Below, one piece after another: positions 35,233 through 43,628 of a stretch of DNA of 64,000 bases. Every line of letters starts with the position of its first letter. The first letter of the stretch is position 1. The notes beneath the pieces are model-generated. The model was given only the letters and a program-made list of their open reading frames with translations. It did not search any database and was not told where the DNA came from. The stretch spans positions 1,798,001 through 1,862,000 of the forward strand of contig NZ_CP073346.1 in the NCBI RefSeq assembly GCF_024397895.1, read 5' to 3'. A program made the position numbers and the translations under genes. This DNA is from Pseudomonas benzenivorans (GTDB lineage: Bacteria; Pseudomonadota; Gammaproteobacteria; Pseudomonadales; Pseudomonadaceae).

Positions 35233-36450
35233 TCAGACCACGCCTTGGGCGCGCAACTGTTGCAGGGCGGCGGCGTCGATACCGAGGCCAGCCAGCACCT
35301 CACCGGTATGCTGGCCCAGCTCCGGGCCCAGCCAGTCGGTGCCGCCGGGGGTGCCGCTGAGCTTGGGCACCACGCCGGGCAGCTCGATCGGCTGGCCGTC
35401 GGGCAGGTCGTGCTGCTCGATCATCTGGCGGGCGCGGTAGTGCGGATCGGCGTGGATGTCGGCGGCCGTGTAGATGCGCCCGCTCGGCACCGAGGCCGCT
35501 TCGAGGATCTCCAGCACGGACTCCAGGTCCCGCTGTCCGGTCCACTCGCTGATGGCCTGGTCGAGCCGGTCGTTGTGCTGGACGCGGCCATCGTTGCGGG
35601 CCAGCTGCGGGTCATCGGCCAGGTCCTGGCGGCCGATCGCCCCCATCAGGCGCTTGAAGATGCCGTCGCCGTTGCCGGCGATGATCACGTAGCGGCCGTC
35701 GCCGCAACGGTAGGTATTGGACGGCGAGATGCCCGGCAGGCTGGCGCCGGTGCGCTCGCGGACATGGCCGAAGCTGGCGTATTCCGGGATCAGGCTCTCC
35801 ATCACGCCGAACACCGACTCGTACAGGGCCACGTCGACGAACTGGCCCTCGCCGTTGCCGTTTTTCAGGTGGTACAGGGCCATCAGCGCGCCGATCACCC
35901 CGTACAGCGAGGCCAGGCTGTCGCCGATGCTGACGCCGACCCGCACCGGCGGCCGGTCCGGGTAGCCGGCCAGGTTGCGCAACCCGCCCATCGACTCGGC
36001 GATGGCGGCAAAGCCGGGCCGGTTGCTGTAGGGACCGTCCTGGCCGTAGCCGGACACCCGCACCATGACCAGTTTCGGGTTGATCCGCTTGAGGTCTTCC
36101 CAGCCCAGCCCCCAGGACTCCAGCGTGCCGGGGCGGAAGTTCTCGATGACGATGTCGGCGTCCTTGACCAGGTCGCGGATGATGGCCTGGCCGGCTTCGG
36201 ACTTGAGGTTGAGGGTCACCGACTTCTTGTTGCGGCTCTGCGAATACCACCAGAGCGAGGTGCCGTTGTGCAGCTTGCGCCACTTGCGCAGGGGGTCGCC
36301 GGTGCCGGGGGACTCGATCTTGATCACCTCGGCGCCGAACTGGGCCAGCAGGCCGGCGGCATAGGGACCGGCAATCAGGGTGCCCAGCTCGATCACCTTG
36401 ACGCCCTTGAGCGGGCGCTGCTGATCCGCGGGGGTGGTCTGCGTATTCAT
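35233..36450 (-). CDS. CaiB/BaiF (class III) CoA-transferase, candidate D-citramalate CoA-transferase (405 aa)
   Basis: Class III CoA-transferase. The N-terminal GVKVIELGTLIAGPYAAGLLAQFGAEVIKIE and the downstream IENFRPGTLE are family signatures. The catalytic aspartate is D177 in VGVSIGDSLASLYGVIGAL. First gene of the leftward operon (CoA-transferase, lyase, leuC-like, leuD-like). Members include succinyl-CoA:D-citramalate CoA-transferase, formyl-CoA transferase and carnitine-type enzymes. With the lyase next to it, activation of citramalate is the favoured role. ATG 36450 has AAAGGAA about nine bases upstream. Confidence 0.88.
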   Translation of the reverse strand: MNTQTTPADQQRPLKGVKVIELGTLIAGPYAAGLLAQFGAEVIKIESPGTGDPLRKWRKLHNGTSLWWYSQSRNKKSVTLNLKSEAGQAIIRDLVKDADIVIENFRPGTLESWGLGWEDLKRINPKLVMVRVSGYGQDGPYSNRPGFAAIAESMGGLRNLAGYPDRPPVRVGVSIGDSLASLYGVIGALMALYHLKNGNGEGQFVDVALYESVFGVMESLIPEYASFGHVRERTGASLPGISPSNTYRCGDGRYVIIAGNGDGIFKRLMGAIGRQDLADDPQLARNDGRVQHNDRLDQAISEWTGQRDLESVLEILEAASVPSGRIYTAADIHADPHYRARQMIEQHDLPDGQPIELPGVVPKLSGTPGGTDWLGPELGQHTGEVLAGLGIDAAALQQLRAQGVV

Positions 36451-36656
36451 CTGCGTTTCCTTTCAATCATTGCGTCGGCTGAAGGGCGATCGGCGAACCG
36501 CTGTCGGCTGCTTGGCCATCCACCCTGAAGTGCTTGCGGCGGCATGCGGCGTCGCGCCCTGGGCGCCCGCTGTCGCTCGACGCCGATTCGGTGCGGGTCC
36601 GCCTCGGCCTGCGATTCATACTGCAGAAGCCCTGCAGGCCCGCAAAACAGCAATGC

Positions 36657-36937
36657 GCGAAGCTGCCATCGTGAAATGCGATGGCAGAACCGCCCCGCTG
36701 CACGCACCGCAGCGCCAGGCCGCCATCCGCCGCTGGCCACGGCGTCGCCCGACCGCGGCAACCCGGGTCGATCCATTGGTCGACTGGACAAAACCGCGCA
36801 TTCCGTGCCCTCCCTTCTCGAACCCGAACCGGCTGGGGCCGCGCCGGGGGCTCCACGGCGGGCTCTGCGAAGGATCGCGGGCAAGGGTCCAGGCCGCGGC
36901 CGGCGCCGCCATCGCGGCTCGCGATGGCAGCTTCGCG
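36657..36937. repeat. MITE/REP-like element with 16-bp perfect terminal inverted repeats
   Basis: CGCGAAGCTGCCATCG at 36657-36672 is the exact reverse complement of 36922-36937. Each end also has its own hairpin: CTGCCATCG/CGATGGCAG (36664-36688) and GCCATCGCG/CGCGATGGC (36908-36928). The interior has no gene. The structure suggests a non-autonomous repeat or a REP-type doublet. Confidence 0.5.
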
Positions 36938-36989
36938 AGATGTAGCTTCCACCACCCCGGTCAGGGGGATAGAAAAGACCGCACGGTTG

Positions 36990-37005
36990 ATGACCGATTG
37001 GTCAT
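36990..37005. promoter_or_regulatory. Palindrome ATGACC-GATT-GGTCAT, candidate operator
   Basis: A perfect 6-bp inverted repeat with a four-base centre, 145 bases before the transporter gene and in the shared regulatory gap. A LysR protein encoded at the far end of the cluster is a candidate binder. Confidence 0.4.
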
Positions 37006-37149
37006 ACCCCTGCTCCGACGACGGTCCCGGACACCGGTCCGAGGCATTGCGCCAAAGCACGGTCAACCGCAAACCCTGCAACAGTCCTGAAGACAATAAA
37101 AAGGCGCGCCGGCTTTCCGGCCCGTTCAGATCGCAAGGAGATCGGCCCC

Positions 37150-38145
37150 ATGAACACCCTGAAAACCACCCTGAAGAACACATTCAAGCGCACCTGGCTG
37201 CCGGCCCTGGCCGCCGGGGCCCTGGCCTTCAGCGGCAGCGCCTACAGCCAGACCTCCTACAACCTTGGCGCGGTGCCCACCGGTACCGGCTGGTTCTTCG
37301 GCATCTCCGAAGGCGCCCGGGTGATCAACGCCAACACCCCCTACGAGATCACCATCCGGGAAACCGGCGGCACCTCGGAGAACGCCACCCGCCTGACCAC
37401 CGGCGATATCCAGCTCGGCTTCATCGAGGCGCTGGTGGGCCAGGAGCTGTACAACGGCAGCGGCCGTTTCGAGAAGCGCGCCAACCCCGATGCACGCCTG
37501 ATCTACTGGATCGCCCCGTCGACCATGCACTGGGCGGTCGCCCAGGATTCCGGGGTCAAGACCCTCAAGGACCTCGAGGGCAAGCGCTTCAACCCGAGCA
37601 GCATCGGCGGTGGCGGCGAATACATCACCGACCTGGTGTTCAAGTCCCTGGGCATCAAGCCTGACTTCCAGCGCATGCGCATCGACGATGCCGCCGAAGG
37701 CGTGGTCGATGGCCGCCTGGTCGGCTTCAGCTACAACGGCGTGCCGCCGATCCCGGCCTTCACCGAAGTGCACTCCTCGCGCCCGCTGCAGCTGCTGTCG
37801 CTGGATCAGGAGCAGGTGGCCAAGGTGGTCAAGGACCTGCCGTTCCTCTCCCCCGCGGTAATCCCGGCTGACACCTACCGTGGCATGTCCGAGGCCACCA
37901 CCATGGGCATCTACATGGGCATCGGCACCACCAAGAAGGTACCGGAGGAGGTCATCTACAACATGACCAAGGCCTACTGGGAGAACCACGACGCGGTCGC
38001 CAACGCCTTCGCCCCGGCCAAGGGCGTGACCCCGCAGGACACGGTCAACAACGCCACACTGCCGCTGCATGCCGGCGCCATCCGCTACTACCGCGAGATC
38101 GGCCTCGACATTCCCGCCAGCGTGATTCCGCCGGAAGCGCTGTAA
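37150..38145 (+). CDS. TAXI-family TRAP solute-binding protein (331 aa)
   Basis: Periplasmic receptor of a TRAP transporter, TAXI subfamily. A signal peptide (about 1-34, WLPALAAGALAFSGSAYS) precedes YNLGAVPTGTGWFFGISEGARVI and the family block ETGGTSENATRLTTGDIQLGF. AAGGAG lies nine bases before the ATG. It is followed by a stem-loop and then the fused permease gene. TAXI receptors bind small carboxylates, which fits citraconate, mesaconate, citramalate or a related C5 acid as the cluster substrate. Confidence 0.9.
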   Translation: MNTLKTTLKNTFKRTWLPALAAGALAFSGSAYSQTSYNLGAVPTGTGWFFGISEGARVINANTPYEITIRETGGTSENATRLTTGDIQLGFIEALVGQELYNGSGRFEKRANPDARLIYWIAPSTMHWAVAQDSGVKTLKDLEGKRFNPSSIGGGGEYITDLVFKSLGIKPDFQRMRIDDAAEGVVDGRLVGFSYNGVPPIPAFTEVHSSRPLQLLSLDQEQVAKVVKDLPFLSPAVIPADTYRGMSEATTMGIYMGIGTTKKVPEEVIYNMTKAYWENHDAVANAFAPAKGVTPQDTVNNATLPLHAGAIRYYREIGLDIPASVIPPEAL

Positions 38146-38163
38146 GCACGACACCTGCAAGCT

Positions 38164-38198
38164 GCGGCGGATCGGTCGAGGCACGACTGATCCGCCGC
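38164..38198 (+). other. Intra-operon stem-loop between receptor and permease genes
   Basis: GCGGCGGATC and GATCCGCCGC (10 bp, perfect) enclose a 15-base loop that can extend the stem. No T run follows, so it is more likely an mRNA-stabilising or processing hairpin that lets the receptor be made in excess of the permease. Confidence 0.6.
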
Positions 38199-38332
38199 GT
38201 TCCCGCACGACCCGGCGCTCCCTTGCAGGGCGAGCCGACGCCGTTCCAGCAACAACCCGCTGACCCATGGCCGCAACCTCGGCCCCGGTTCAGCAGCCCC
38301 TCGGGCGCGAAGCTTCATTCAGGAGCGAGACA

Positions 38333-40267
38333 ATGAGCACTAGCGTGAAGAACGCCGAAGTTATCGAGAAATTTTCCGAGGATGGCGGCAAGCGCAAACT
38401 GGTCGGGGGCTGGGCGCAGGCCCTGCGCCTGATCGCCAGCGCCATGGCCCTGTTCCACCTGTACACGGCGGCGACCGGCCCGGTGGCGACCCAGAACGCC
38501 GTGCACCTGATGTTCGCCCTGCCGCTGATCCTGCTGGCCTACCCCGCCAGCAACCGGACACGCGCCGGCGTGGCCTGGCTGGAACTTGTGCCGATCAGCC
38601 TCAGCGTGGCGATCAGCGCCTATTACATCTACCACTTCGAGCGAATCATCTACGACCTCGGCTACCTGATGCCGACCACCCTCGACCTGGTGTTCAGCGT
38701 CACCGCCCTGCTGCTGCTGCTCGAGGCCTGCCGCCGCGCCATCGGCCTGGCGTTCCCGATCCTGGTGCTGATCGCCCTGGCCTATGCCGCCTTCGGCCAG
38801 CACCTGCCCGGCGTCTGGGGTCACGCGGGCTTCCGCTGGGACGACCTGATGGCGACCTTCTACCTCGGGCCGACCGGCGTCTACGGCAGCCTGATGCGCA
38901 CCTCCTCGACCATCATCATCATCTTCATCATGTTCGGCGCCTTGCTGGTCACCACCGGCGGCGGCGACACCTTCATCAAGCTGTCCTCGTCCCTGGCCGG
39001 TCGCCTGACCGGCGGCCCGGCCAAGGCCGCCACGCTGTGCAGCGCTCTGTTCGGCAGCATCAGCGGCAGCACCGCAGCCAACGTCGCCACCACCGGCATC
39101 TTCACCATTCCGCTGATGAAGCGCTGCGGCTACTCGCCGCGTTTCGCTGCCGCCACCGAGGCGGCCGCCTCCACCGGCGGGCAGATCCTGCCGCCGATCA
39201 TGGGCGCTGCGGCCTTCGTCATGGCCGATGTCACCGGCACCAGCTACCTGACCATCATCGGCGCGGCGCTGATCCCGGCCCTGCTGTTCTACCTCGCCAT
39301 CTGGATGAGCGTGCACTTCGAGGCCAAGCGCACCGGCGTGCAGCCGCTGCCCGAGTCCGAGCGCCCGAGCCTGCGCGAAGCCCTGGCACACTGGGAAACC
39401 CTGTTCATTCCGCTGGCGGTGCTGGTGGTGATGCTGATGGTACGCTTCACCCCGACCACCGCGGCCATGGCGGCCTACCTCAGCGCCGTGGCGATCTACC
39501 TGTTCTCCTGGCGCAGCCCCGGCCGCCTGATCGACCGCCTGAAGACCCTGCCGGCGGCCCTGGAGGCCGGCGCCATGACCGCCGCGATGATCGCGGTGAT
39601 CATCGGCAGCGTGGCGATCATCGCCTCGGTCATCAGCCTGACCGGTCTGGGACTGAAGGTGTCCTCGGTGATCCTCGCGGTCAGCGGTGGCAGCGTCATC
39701 GTCACCCTGGTCCTGGCCATGCTGGTGGCGATCATCCTGGGCATGGGTCTGCCGACGGTGGCCGCCTACATGCTGGCCGCCACCGTGGTCGCCAGCGCCT
39801 TCGTCGAAGCCGGCCTGCCGGCGCTGTCCTCGCACCTGTTCATCCTGTACTTCGCGATCCTCTCCGGCGTGACCCCGCCGGTGGCCCTGGCCGCCTATAT
39901 CGGCAGCGCCATCTCCGGATCGCACTGGTTCAGCACGGCGGTGACGGCCAGCAAGATCGCCCTGGGCGGCTTCCTGATCCCCTTCATGTTCATCTACCAC
40001 CCGCCCCTGCTGGGCCAAGGCAGCGCGCTGGAGATCTTCCAGGCCAGCGCCACCGGGGTGATCGGCATCATCGCCCTGGCGGCGGCGACCATCGGCTACT
40101 TCCTGCGCCCCTGCGCCTGGTACGAGCGCCTCGCCCTGCTGACCTCCGCGCTGCTGCTGGTGTCCGGGGGCCTGGCCACCGACCTGGCCGGCATCGTGCT
40201 GATCGGTATCGTGCTGCTCTGGCAACACTGGGGCAACAAGGCGGCCACGCCGGCCGCGGTCATCTAG
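38333..40267 (+). CDS. Fused TRAP transporter permease, DctQM type (644 aa)
   Basis: Inner-membrane permease with the small (DctQ-like) and large (DctM-like) subunits fused, as typical of TAXI-TRAP systems. About 18 hydrophobic helices are visible. Marks of the DctM part include LFGSISGSTAANVATTGIFTIPLMKRCGYSP, STGGQILPPIMGAAAFVMADVTG, and LGMGLPTVAAYMLAATVV. It imports the ligand bound by the TAXI receptor, driven by an ion gradient. ATG 38333 has AGGAG about eight bases upstream; an earlier in-frame ATG (38267) would add 22 polar residues. Confidence 0.92.
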   Translation: MSTSVKNAEVIEKFSEDGGKRKLVGGWAQALRLIASAMALFHLYTAATGPVATQNAVHLMFALPLILLAYPASNRTRAGVAWLELVPISLSVAISAYYIYHFERIIYDLGYLMPTTLDLVFSVTALLLLLEACRRAIGLAFPILVLIALAYAAFGQHLPGVWGHAGFRWDDLMATFYLGPTGVYGSLMRTSSTIIIIFIMFGALLVTTGGGDTFIKLSSSLAGRLTGGPAKAATLCSALFGSISGSTAANVATTGIFTIPLMKRCGYSPRFAAATEAAASTGGQILPPIMGAAAFVMADVTGTSYLTIIGAALIPALLFYLAIWMSVHFEAKRTGVQPLPESERPSLREALAHWETLFIPLAVLVVMLMVRFTPTTAAMAAYLSAVAIYLFSWRSPGRLIDRLKTLPAALEAGAMTAAMIAVIIGSVAIIASVISLTGLGLKVSSVILAVSGGSVIVTLVLAMLVAIILGMGLPTVAAYMLAATVVASAFVEAGLPALSSHLFILYFAILSGVTPPVALAAYIGSAISGSHWFSTAVTASKIALGGFLIPFMFIYHPPLLGQGSALEIFQASATGVIGIIALAAATIGYFLRPCAWYERLALLTSALLLVSGGLATDLAGIVLIGIVLLWQHWGNKAATPAAVI

Positions 40268-40345
40268 CACCGCCGCCCTCCACCCTCAACTCCATACGCG
40301 GCCCTCGGGCCGCGTATGCGTTATCCCTCCAGAAAAGGAACGCCC

Positions 40346-41308
40346 ATGAAGGTCGTGATACTCGATGACTATCAGGATGCCGTCAGGACGCTGCCCTGCT
40401 TTGCCCTGCTGCAGGGACACGCGGTGCGGGTGTTCAACGACAGCACCCAGGACCTCGATGTGCTGGCCGCGCGCCTGGCCGGCGCCGAAGCCCTGGTGCT
40501 GATCCGCGAACGCACCCCGATCAGCGCCGCGCTGCTGGACCGACTGCCGGACCTGCGGCTGATCAGCCAGACCGGCAGGGGCATCGCCCATATCGACCTG
40601 AAAGCCTGCAGCCGGCGCGGCGTGGCCGTGGCGGTGGGCAGCGGCTCGCCCCACTCGACCGCCGAACTGACCTGGGCGCTGCTGCTGGCGGCGATGCGTC
40701 AGCTGCCCCAGGAGGTGGCGCGCCTGAAGGCCGGCCAGTGGCAGGGCAGCCTCGGTACCGGCTTGCGCGGGCGCACCCTGGGCCTGTTCGGCTTCGGCAA
40801 CATCGGCCGCGTGGTGGCCGGCTATGGCCAGGCATTCGGCATGCGCGTGCTGGTCTGGGGCCGCGACAGCACCCTGGCGCGGGCTCGCGAGCAGGGATTC
40901 GAGACCGCGCCCAGTCAGCAGGCGCTGTTCGAGCAGGCCGACGCCCTGAGCCTGCACCTGCGCCTGGTGGAACAGACCCGCGGCATCATCGGCGCAGGCG
41001 ACCTGGCGTGCATGCAACCGGGCGCGGTGCTGGTCAACACCAGCCGCGCCGAGCTGATCGAACCCGGCGCGCTGCTCGCCGCCCTGCAGGCCGGGCGGCC
41101 AGGGCGGGCGGCGGTCGATGTCTACGAAGAGGAACCGGCGCCGGACCATCCGCTGCTGCGCCTCGACAACGTGATCTGCACGCCCCACCTGGGCTACGTC
41201 GAACAGGACAGCTACCAGCTGTATTTCACAGCGGCATTCGAGCACCTGCTGGCCTTCGCCGCAGGCGCGCCGTGCAACCTGGTCAACCCCGAGGTGTTGG
41301 GCGCCTAG
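40346..41308 (+). CDS. D-isomer-specific 2-hydroxyacid dehydrogenase (320 aa)
   Basis: NAD(P)-dependent oxidoreductase of the D-2-hydroxyacid dehydrogenase/SerA-like family. The nucleotide-binding motif is GLFGFGNIGRVV. Catalytic residues are the Arg in VNTSRAELI, the Glu in VYEEEP and the His in CTPHLGYV. AAAGGAAC precedes the ATG at 40346. It follows the permease gene by 78 bases on the same strand, so it likely takes part in metabolism of the imported acid or its product, for example interconverting a 2-keto acid and D-hydroxy acid. The substrate is open. Its stop overlaps the convergent LysR stop. Confidence 0.88.
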   Translation: MKVVILDDYQDAVRTLPCFALLQGHAVRVFNDSTQDLDVLAARLAGAEALVLIRERTPISAALLDRLPDLRLISQTGRGIAHIDLKACSRRGVAVAVGSGSPHSTAELTWALLLAAMRQLPQEVARLKAGQWQGSLGTGLRGRTLGLFGFGNIGRVVAGYGQAFGMRVLVWGRDSTLARAREQGFETAPSQQALFEQADALSLHLRLVEQTRGIIGAGDLACMQPGAVLVNTSRAELIEPGALLAALQAGRPGRAAVDVYEEEPAPDHPLLRLDNVICTPHLGYVEQDSYQLYFTAAFEHLLAFAAGAPCNLVNPEVLGA

Positions 41309-42228
41309 CCCGCCGGCTGCACCAGGTCGGGCGCTGCGCCGCCGGCCCGCCTGCGCAGATGGTCGACCAGCAGCCGGGCCGCCACCGGCAGGGCATCGTA
41401 GCGGCGCACGCAGATCTTCAGTTCGCGCCGCGCCCAAGTCTCGTCCAGGGGAATGATCCGCAGCTTCAGCGCCGGCGCATGCAGCCGCGCCACCGCCTCG
41501 GGCAGCACGCCAATGCCGTGGCCGGCCTCGACCATCAGGCACAGCACGTCATAGCCGGTGACCTGCATGCGCAGCTGCACGGCGCGCTCGCGCTCGCTGG
41601 CGACGCCCTGGATCAGGGTGTTGATCGCGCTGCCGGCATGCAGGCCGACGAAGTCGTAATCGAGCATCTCGTCGAGGGTCAGGCGCGGCCGGGCCGACAG
41701 GGGGTGATCCTCGGCGACTATCACCGCCAGGGTGTCCGGATGGTAGCCGAACACCTCGACCCCGGGAGGATGGCTGCCCGGGGTGTAGATGCCGATATCC
41801 GCGGCGTTGTCGGCCACCGCGCGGGTGACCGCGGTGCTGATCTTCTCCTCCAGGTGAATTTCCACCTGGGGGTGCTCGGCGAGGAAGTCCTTGAGTTCGC
41901 GGGGCAGGAACTGGGTGATCGCGGAAATGTTGGCGAACACCCGAATATGCCCGCGCACCCCGCTGGCGTAATCCTGCATCTGCACGTAGACCGCTTCCAG
42001 CTCATGCAGGGCGCGCCGGGCCAGGTTGAGCAGGGCAACGCCCGCCGCGGTGGGCTCGACGCCCTTGTTGGTGCGCAACAGCAGCTGGGTATTGAGGGTC
42101 GACTCGAGCTCGCTGATGCGCCGGCTGACCGCCGCCGCGGCGATGAACTCCTTTTCCGCGGCGGCGGCGATGGTGCCTTCCTCGACCACGCGGACGAACA
42201 GCTTCAGGGAAGTGGGATCGTGTTTCAT
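41305..42228 (-). CDS. LysR-type regulator, probable controller of the citramalate-type cluster (307 aa)
   Basis: Typical LTTR: an N-terminal winged HTH (about 5-65, SLKLFVRVVEEGTIAAAAEKEFIAAAAVSRRISELE) and a C-terminal inducer-binding domain. ATG 42228 is chosen over an open extension to 42300 because it gives the standard family length and start. It lies at the end of the transporter/dehydrogenase operon and converges on it with a 4-base overlap. Its position implies it regulates the neighbouring catabolic cluster. Confidence 0.88.
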   Translation of the reverse strand: MKHDPTSLKLFVRVVEEGTIAAAAEKEFIAAAAVSRRISELESTLNTQLLLRTNKGVEPTAAGVALLNLARRALHELEAVYVQMQDYASGVRGHIRVFANISAITQFLPRELKDFLAEHPQVEIHLEEKISTAVTRAVADNAADIGIYTPGSHPPGVEVFGYHPDTLAVIVAEDHPLSARPRLTLDEMLDYDFVGLHAGSAINTLIQGVASERERAVQLRMQVTGYDVLCLMVEAGHGIGVLPEAVARLHAPALKLRIIPLDETWARRELKICVRRYDALPVAARLLVDHLRRRAGGAAPDLVQPAG

Positions 42229-42339
42229 GGCGTGTACCCGCCTCGGCGGCTCAGTCGTTGATTGCGCCACGGGAAACCGCCCCGTGCGGCTAAAGGGCAA
42301 ATTATAGCGCCCGCCCCCAGGGCGAAGACCGGCCCGGGG

Positions 42340-42864
42340 TCACTCGCCCAGCCACTCGACCACATGCGCCAGGGCCCGCTGCTCGCGCTCCGTCCAGTCG
42401 CCCTGCAGGTTGTGGACGCGCTGGTCGTGGGCCCGCAGCCAGTCGTGGCAAGCCCGGTGAAAGCGCAGACGCGCATCCAGCTGCGGCTGGCAGCGCTGGC
42501 CGTCCTCGACCCAGGGCACGCCCTGGGGGTCGAGCAGCAGGTGCAGATCGTAGCGCCGCTCCAGCAGCGCCTGCTCGATCCAGACCGGGCAGTCGCCGAA
42601 CAGCGTGCGGCTCCACAAGAGGTTGCTCAGCAGGTGGGTGTCGAGGATCAGCAGGGGCGGCGCCGCGGCGCGGGCCCGGTCCTCCCAGTCCAGCTGTCCG
42701 CGGGCGATCGCCGGAATATCCCCATAGCAGGTGTCGCGGCCCTGCTGCTCGATGAAATGACGCACGTACTCGCCGACCACCAGGCCGCCGAAGCGCGCCT
42801 GCAGGGCTTGGGCCAGCCAGCTCTTGCCGGTCGACTCAGGGCCGGTCAGCACCAGCACCTTCAT
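42340..42864 (-). CDS. NadR-like P-loop kinase (ribosylnicotinamide kinase type) (174 aa)
   Basis: Single-domain P-loop protein of the NadR C-terminal (AAA_28) type. Walker A is LTGPESTGKSWLAQAL at residues 6-21; the GEYVRHFIEQQG and LILDTHLLSNLLWSRTLFG stretches match ribosylnicotinamide kinase. It overlaps the pnuC stop by four bases (ATGA), so the two are a coupled salvage pair: PnuC imports nicotinamide riboside and this kinase traps it as NMN. The adenylyltransferase and HTH parts of full-length NadR are absent. Confidence 0.88.
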   Translation of the reverse strand: MKVLVLTGPESTGKSWLAQALQARFGGLVVGEYVRHFIEQQGRDTCYGDIPAIARGQLDWEDRARAAAPPLLILDTHLLSNLLWSRTLFGDCPVWIEQALLERRYDLHLLLDPQGVPWVEDGQRCQPQLDARLRFHRACHDWLRAHDQRVHNLQGDWTEREQRALAHVVEWLGE

Positions 42865-43427
42865 GCGCCGGCCAGTGCCGGGGCGCGGCGCCAGCTCTGC
42901 CAGCCGTGCAGCGCCAGCAGGCAGAACAGGCCGTAGAGGCCGGCGGTGAGGTACAGCTCCTTGTGCACGAACAGGCCGACGAACACCACGTCCAGGGTGA
43001 ACCACAGCGGCCAGCATTCCAGGCGCTTCTGCGCCATCCACACCTGGGCCACCAGGCTGAAGCCGGTCAGCGCGGCATCCAGCCAGGGCGCCGCGGCGTC
43101 GGTATAGGTGGCCATGACATAGCCCAGGCCCAGGCTGCCGGCGGCGCCGACCAGCAAGCTGAAGGCCAGGCCTGCGCCGCTCAGGCGCGAGACCTCGCGG
43201 CCCTGGTGCCGATCGCCGCCGTTTTTCCACTGCCACCAGCCATACAGCTGCAGCACGGCGTAGACCACCTGCAGCAGCATGTCCGAATACAGCTTCACCT
43301 CGAAGAAGATCCAGCTGTACATCGACACCATCACCAGACCGATGGGCCAGCACCAGATGTTCTGTTTGACCGTCAGCCAGACGGCGATCACGCCGAGCGT
43401 GGCGGCGCAGAGTTCAAGGGGCGACAT
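42861..43427 (-). CDS. pnuC: PnuC, nicotinamide riboside transporter (188 aa)
   Basis: Small membrane protein of about seven helices. Family marks include WPIGLVMVSMYSWIFFEVKLYSDMLLQVVYAVLQLYGWWQW near the N-terminus and the later WPLWFTLDVVFVGLF-HKELYL. PnuC carries nicotinamide riboside by facilitated diffusion and depends on a downstream kinase, which is the overlapping next gene. The start at 43427 is the first ATG with a membrane-protein start. Confidence 0.92.
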   Translation of the reverse strand: MSPLELCAATLGVIAVWLTVKQNIWCWPIGLVMVSMYSWIFFEVKLYSDMLLQVVYAVLQLYGWWQWKNGGDRHQGREVSRLSGAGLAFSLLVGAAGSLGLGYVMATYTDAAAPWLDAALTGFSLVAQVWMAQKRLECWPLWFTLDVVFVGLFVHKELYLTAGLYGLFCLLALHGWQSWRRAPALAGA

Positions 43428-43628
43428 CGCGAACCTCAGGAGAGTGCGCCGGGCGTGGCGCGGAAAAAGAGCGGCGAATTGTACCCAATCGCAGACACAG
43501 GCGCAGACCGGCCGCCGACCTGCCGCGAAAGGGCAGTTGCCCCTGCATTCTGGCGCGATCCCCCTTTGCCCCGGCGTTGCTCAATCCCTACTGTGTTTCG
43601 AACGATTCGCCAGGCCATGAGGAACACC

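Larger units (their letters stand above)
36451..37149. other. Divergent regulatory region of the citramalate-type cluster (699 bp)
   Basis: Separates the leftward CoA-transferase operon from the rightward TRAP transporter operon, and is much longer than a simple promoter gap. It contains a 281 bp unit with perfect 16-bp inverted ends (36657-36937) and a palindrome ATGACC-GATT-GGTCAT (36990-37005). Open frames across it look like chance frames. AAGGAG at 37135-37140 is the transporter ribosome-binding site. Confidence 0.6.

Noticed and set aside
38315..40270. 651-codon minus-strand frame opposite the TRAP permease
   Set aside because: Shadow of the permease: Gly/Gln/His/Asp-rich low-complexity product without recognisable motifs.
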